Origin: Arthrobacter woluwensis
Lineage (GTDB): Bacteria; Actinomycetota; Actinomycetes; Actinomycetales; Micrococcaceae
Length of the DNA: 64,000 nucleotides
Assembly (NCBI RefSeq): GCF_030816155.1
Contig: NZ_JAUSXR010000001.1
Location: 62,001-126,000 of the forward strand
Direction: 5' to 3'
Under the pieces are notes generated by a model. It saw only the letters and a program-made list of their open reading frames with translations, ran no database searches and was not told the DNA's origin. Below, one piece after another: positions 61,498 through 64,000 of the stretch (its first letter is position 1; the number at the start of each line of letters is the position of its first letter). A program made the translations under genes and the position numbers.

Positions 61498-62055
61498 TCA
61501 GAGGGCGGGGGAGCCGGCGCCCTCGCCGGTCCAGACGCCGAACCACTGCTCGGCGCCGTACTCCTCGAACACCTCGACTTCGCGGAAGCCGAGCCTCTTC
61601 GCCAGCCGCAGCGAGGGCCCGTTCGCCGTCTGTGTGGGCAGGACGACCGGTTCGCCCGGGAACGCCGCCGCGAACCAGCCGAGTGCGGCCGCGCAGGCCT
61701 CGGTGGCGTAGCCCCGGCCCCAGGCGGCGGGCAGGAACAGGTACCCGAGCTGGGCTTCGTTCCCTGCCGGGCGCACGTGGCCGGGATGCTCGGCGTCCCG
61801 CCGGTCGAAGGTCACCATTCCGAGGAACTCGCTCTCCCGTTCGACGACGAAGAAACCCTCGCGCTGCCCGGGGACCTCCGACACGGACGCCTCGAGCTCC
61901 TCCCGGGGCCTCGCCCCACCCGTGTACGTGCCGACCTCGGGCGACGCGAACAGGTCGATGAGGCCCGCGCGGTCCCGTGCTTCCGAGACGCGTAGCGTCA
62001 GGCGGTCGGTGGTGATCGGTGGCGGTGGCCAGGGGGCCGGTCCCAGAGGCTGCAT
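61498..62055 (-). CDS. GNAT-family N-acetyltransferase (RimJ/RimL type)
   Basis: 185 residues. It begins with the typical ITTDRLTLRVSEARD opening. Motif A is AQLGYLFLPAAWGRGYATEACAAAL (acetyl-CoA binding, the G-R-G-Y-A loop), and NGPSLRLAKRLGFREVEV is motif B. It acetylates an amino group on a protein or small molecule; the target is unknown. The ATG lies 6 nt after TACGAT (leaderless); longer frames upstream are shadow. Convergent with the spermidine-synthase-like gene. Confidence 0.88.
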   Translation of the reverse strand: MQPLGPAPWPPPPITTDRLTLRVSEARDRAGLIDLFASPEVGTYTGGARPREELEASVSEVPGQREGFFVVERESEFLGMVTFDRRDAEHPGHVRPAGNEAQLGYLFLPAAWGRGYATEACAAALGWFAAAFPGEPVVLPTQTANGPSLRLAKRLGFREVEVFEEYGAEQWFGVWTGEGAGSPAL

Positions 62056-62061
62056 GGGTTC

Positions 62062-62067
62062 ATCGTA
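62062..62067 (-). promoter_or_regulatory. Leaderless -10 element of the GNAT gene
   Basis: TACGAT on the minus strand, 6 nt before the ATG at 62055. Confidence 0.5.
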
Positions 62068-62144
62068 GGGCGGGGTGGACCGGGGCTGTCGAGACCCTGT
62101 CCTGTCCTGCCTGCCTGGCGTGGTGCGGTCTGGCGCGGTCCAGC

Positions 62145-62735
62145 TCAGTCCCGGGAGGAGCGGACGGCGTCGTGGATCGCGGGGACTTCCGTGAGACCGT
62201 CCTCGGCCAGGAAGTGCCCGGCGCCGTCGACCACCCGTGTCTCGGTGCCGAGGAGGGCGGCCAGCCGGTCCGTGTGCGTTGTCGGCACGAACTCGTCGCG
62301 GTCCGAGCGGAGCACCACGAGGTGGTCGACATGATCCGCGAGCCCGTCCACCGCCAGCCCGTCCACTGGGGTGCCGTCGGCGATGAAGCCGTCGAGTCCC
62401 GGAAGTGCTGGCAGGGGGTCGAGGAATCCGGCCACCAGGACGAGCGTGCCCAGCCGCCACGGACCCGCGAGCGAGCCCAGAGCGCGCAGCACCGTGAGGC
62501 AGCCCAGACTGTGCGCCACGACGATCGTTCCGGCGTCGGGCGTTCCGAGTGCCGTCCGCACGGCGTCGTCCCACACCACGGGATCCGGGTCCAGCGGGTC
62601 GGGGAGCGTCGGCACCGTGACCAGAACGCCGTCGTCCTCCAGCCGCCGCGCCAGCCAGCCGAACCAGTGATCCTCGGGGGTGGCGCCGTACCCGTGGAAG
62701 ATCAGAGCCCTTCGGCCCGTTGTCGTAGATGCCAT
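62145..62735 (-). CDS. RBBP9/YdeN-family alpha/beta hydrolase
   Basis: 196 residues, typical of this small serine-hydrolase group. The opening ALIFHGYGATPEDHWFGWLARRL, the nucleophile Ser in VVAHSLGCLTVL, the Asp region RSDRDEFVP and the His in GAGHFLAEDGL form the triad. Substrate unknown. Its promoter has a 20-bp spacer centred on a palindrome, as in MerR-activated promoters, and the divergent gene encodes a MerR protein, so it is the likely target. Leaderless. Confidence 0.88.
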   Translation of the reverse strand: MASTTTGRRALIFHGYGATPEDHWFGWLARRLEDDGVLVTVPTLPDPLDPDPVVWDDAVRTALGTPDAGTIVVAHSLGCLTVLRALGSLAGPWRLGTLVLVAGFLDPLPALPGLDGFIADGTPVDGLAVDGLADHVDHLVVLRSDRDEFVPTTHTDRLAALLGTETRVVDGAGHFLAEDGLTEVPAIHDAVRSSRD

Positions 62736-62742
62736 GACAGGG

Positions 62743-62774
62743 ACGCTAAACCTTCACGCCCGCGTGAAGGTCAA
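62743..62774 (-). promoter_or_regulatory. MerR-type promoter with 20-bp spacer
   Basis: Minus-strand -35 TTGACC (62769-62774) and -10 TAGCGT (62743-62748), 20 bp apart. A perfect palindrome ACCTTCACGC-N2-GCGTGAAGGT (62750-62771) fills the spacer. The -10 is 7 nt before the ATG. An over-long spacer with a dyad is the hallmark of MerR-activated genes. Confidence 0.75.
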
Positions 62775-62791
62775 AACGGAAGGGGATCCGG

Positions 62792-63142
62792 ATGCGGATC
62801 GGCGAACTGGCGGCGGCCAGCGGAGTGAGCGCGCGGGCGCTGAGGCACTACGAGGAGCAGGGTGTCCTGACTCCCGGCCGCACCCGCGCCGGCTATCGTG
62901 ATTACGCGGCGCCCGACGTCGTGCGGGTCCAGCAGATCAGGGCGATGATCGCGGCCGGCGTGGGCACCGCGACCATCCGCCGCTACCTGGACTGTCTGCG
63001 CGACGGCGGGGACGGCGTCGCGCTGGAGCTGTGCCCGGATCTACGGGCGGAACTCGACGGCCTCGCCGAGCGGCTGACCGCTCAGGAGCGGGAGATCCAG
63101 GGGAAGCGGCAGCGGCTGAACGGGCTGCTCGCGGGCGGGTGA
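62792..63142 (+). CDS. MerR-family transcriptional regulator
   Basis: 116 residues. The N-terminal winged HTH is RIGELAAASGVSARALRHYEEQGVLTPGRTRAGYRDY (residues 2-38), very clear MerR. A dimerisation coiled coil (about 80-112) closes the protein. It has no conserved metal-binding Cys tail (a single Cys pair, CL and CP, around residues 67-82), so a metal sensor role is uncertain; it looks like the short SoxR/YhdM-like group. It starts 20 bp after the shared dyad and likely controls the divergent hydrolase and itself. Confidence 0.9.
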   Translation: MRIGELAAASGVSARALRHYEEQGVLTPGRTRAGYRDYAAPDVVRVQQIRAMIAAGVGTATIRRYLDCLRDGGDGVALELCPDLRAELDGLAERLTAQEREIQGKRQRLNGLLAGG

Positions 63143-63343
63143 ATCGCCCTACCGAGTGTGACGATTCATGAACCTGAGGGTTCTCATATCGACTTCTTTT
63201 TCAACCGGGCTTCTTATTCGTTCATGACGTGAAACATCACTTTCAGAGATCTCTGAGGCCCTGCTTAGGCTGTGCGGGTATTCGTTCACAGGGACATCAC
63301 CATTCCGCCTGTGGACTCCTCCTGCCCCCAGAAGGGTCTCAGA
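63143..63343 (+). promoter_or_regulatory. Intergenic region before the last binding-protein gene
   Basis: 201 bases without a gene. A perfect TCAGAGATCTCTGA palindrome at 63243-63256 and a TAGGCT -10-like element soon after (near 63265) suggest a regulated promoter. Confidence 0.4.
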
Positions 63344-64000
63344 ATGACGCTCATCAAGAAGCCGGTCGCAGCTATCGCGGGACTGCTCGCAGGTGCTCTT
63401 TTCCTCGGCGCCTGCGCCCCGGCCGTCGAGTCTGACCCGGGCACGGAGAAGGCGGACCTGAGCAAGCTGAAGGACGAGTTCTACAAGGCTTCCGACCCGG
63501 GGGAAGAGCCCGGCCGCCGCCACACAGCGCAAGGATTCGTTCGTCACCACCATCAGCAAGCCGGGTGGCGTGTTCCTCCCCGGCTTCTATGACAACGGCT
63601 GGGACGGGAACGCGGTGCAGCCGATCTTCGCCTCGCTCGTGGTCTTCAACGCCGCGGGCGAACCGGTGCCGGATCTGGCCGAGAAATGGGATGTGTCCTC
63701 CGACAATCTCACGTACACCTTCCACCTCCGCAAGGATCTGACCTTCAGCGACGGCTCGCCCCTCACCGCGGATGACGTCGCCTTCACGCTGACCCTGCTC
63801 AACGACCCGGCCTACGCCGGGGGCGTGGACTTCTCCGACATCGTCATCGCAGGCACCAAGGAATTCCGCAAGGGTTCCGCAAGCTCGCTGTCCGGCATCA
63901 CGGTGGTGGACCCCTCGACGATCCGCATCGTCACCCAGAAGCCGAACCCCCTAGCCCTGCGCACTCTCGGCGGGCCCGTGATCTCGAAGGCCTACTACGG
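63344..64000 (+). pseudogene. ABC transporter substrate-binding lipoprotein (SBP family 5), partial and frameshifted near 63501
   Basis: The ATG at 63344 begins a lipoprotein signal with lipobox FLGAC (about residue 23). The first frame stops at 63592. Removing one G from the GGGGG at 63499-63503 joins it to TQRKDSFVTTISKPGGVF, then WDVSSDNLTYTFHLRKDLTF and GSPLTADDVAFTLTLL, the family-5 signature. This frame is open to the window end, so the gene continues beyond. It captures peptides, or a similar solute, for an importer whose other genes would lie to the right. Likely intact if the frameshift is a sequencing error. Confidence 0.8.

Noticed and set aside
1..64000. Insertion sequences, phage genes, tRNA-linked integration sites
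   Set aside because: No transposase, integrase, tRNA or terminal inverted repeat with target duplication was seen.

Overview
This 64-kb window is high-GC DNA with dense genes on both strands. It carries no rRNA, tRNA, insertion sequence, phage gene or CRISPR array that I could see. The gene content points to an actinobacterium, most likely a Micrococcales member of the Arthrobacter type. The main reasons are an IdeR/DtxR-type iron box, LAXTG-type (sortase E class) wall anchors, many MHS/MFS, ABC and TetR genes, and many start codons preceded by a TANNNT -10 element only 6-7 nt upstream (leaderless transcripts). The genus is an inference.

Layout. 0-4 kb: three transporter or membrane genes plus an acyltransferase-like membrane protein. 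4.1-8 kb: an iron-siderophore ABC operon (binding lipoprotein, two permeases, ATPase) behind an iron box. 8.1-20.8 kb: a surface-protein locus. It has a small membrane protein, an unrecognised protein, a 1485-aa DUF11-type repeat protein ending in LAETG, two GntR-type regulators (one frameshifted), and a 1750-aa CshA-type fibril protein ending in LAYTG with twelve near-identical 300-bp repeats. 20.9-25.9 kb: panD, a sugar isomerase-like protein, an SDR/DUF2867 oxidoreductase, a photolyase and a MarR regulator. 26-37 kb: an apparent catabolic island with an aldehyde dehydrogenase, TetR, amidohydrolase, a complete peptide-type ABC importer and a FAD-dependent amine-oxidase-like enzyme. 36.9-40.2 kb: a GH3 glycosidase with a coupled TetR and a perfect operator palindrome. 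40.3-45 kb: a double-headed AsnC regulator, YnfA, an M20 amidohydrolase and an MHS transporter. 45-51.7 kb: small proteins, a GlcD-like oxidase, a broken GNAT gene and the fructose operon (DeoR repressor, fruK, PTS EIIABC). 52-64 kb: mixed housekeeping genes, a third LAXTG surface protein (LAATG), two SAM-fold enzymes, a MerR-controlled hydrolase, and the start of a further peptide-type ABC substrate-binding gene.

Two things matter for anyone using this annotation. First, five genes (GntR at 14 kb, GNAT at 47 kb, fruK at 50.5 kb, a hydrolase at 52.5 kb, a binding protein at 63.5 kb) each need exactly one base added or removed in a short homopolymer to restore a full protein. This looks more like sequencing or assembly error than true decay. 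Second, several start codons were moved from the longest reading frame to internal starts supported by 4-nt ATGA/GTGA overlaps, ribosome binding sites or leaderless promoters.

The most interesting biology is the surface-protein locus. Both giant proteins and the GntR regulators between them carry the same small palindromic site (TGTnCGACA-like) in their upstream regions, which suggests a self-contained switch for wall-anchored fibrils. Next are the 26-37 kb catabolic island of unknown substrate and the promoter-associated repeats at 52-53 kb.
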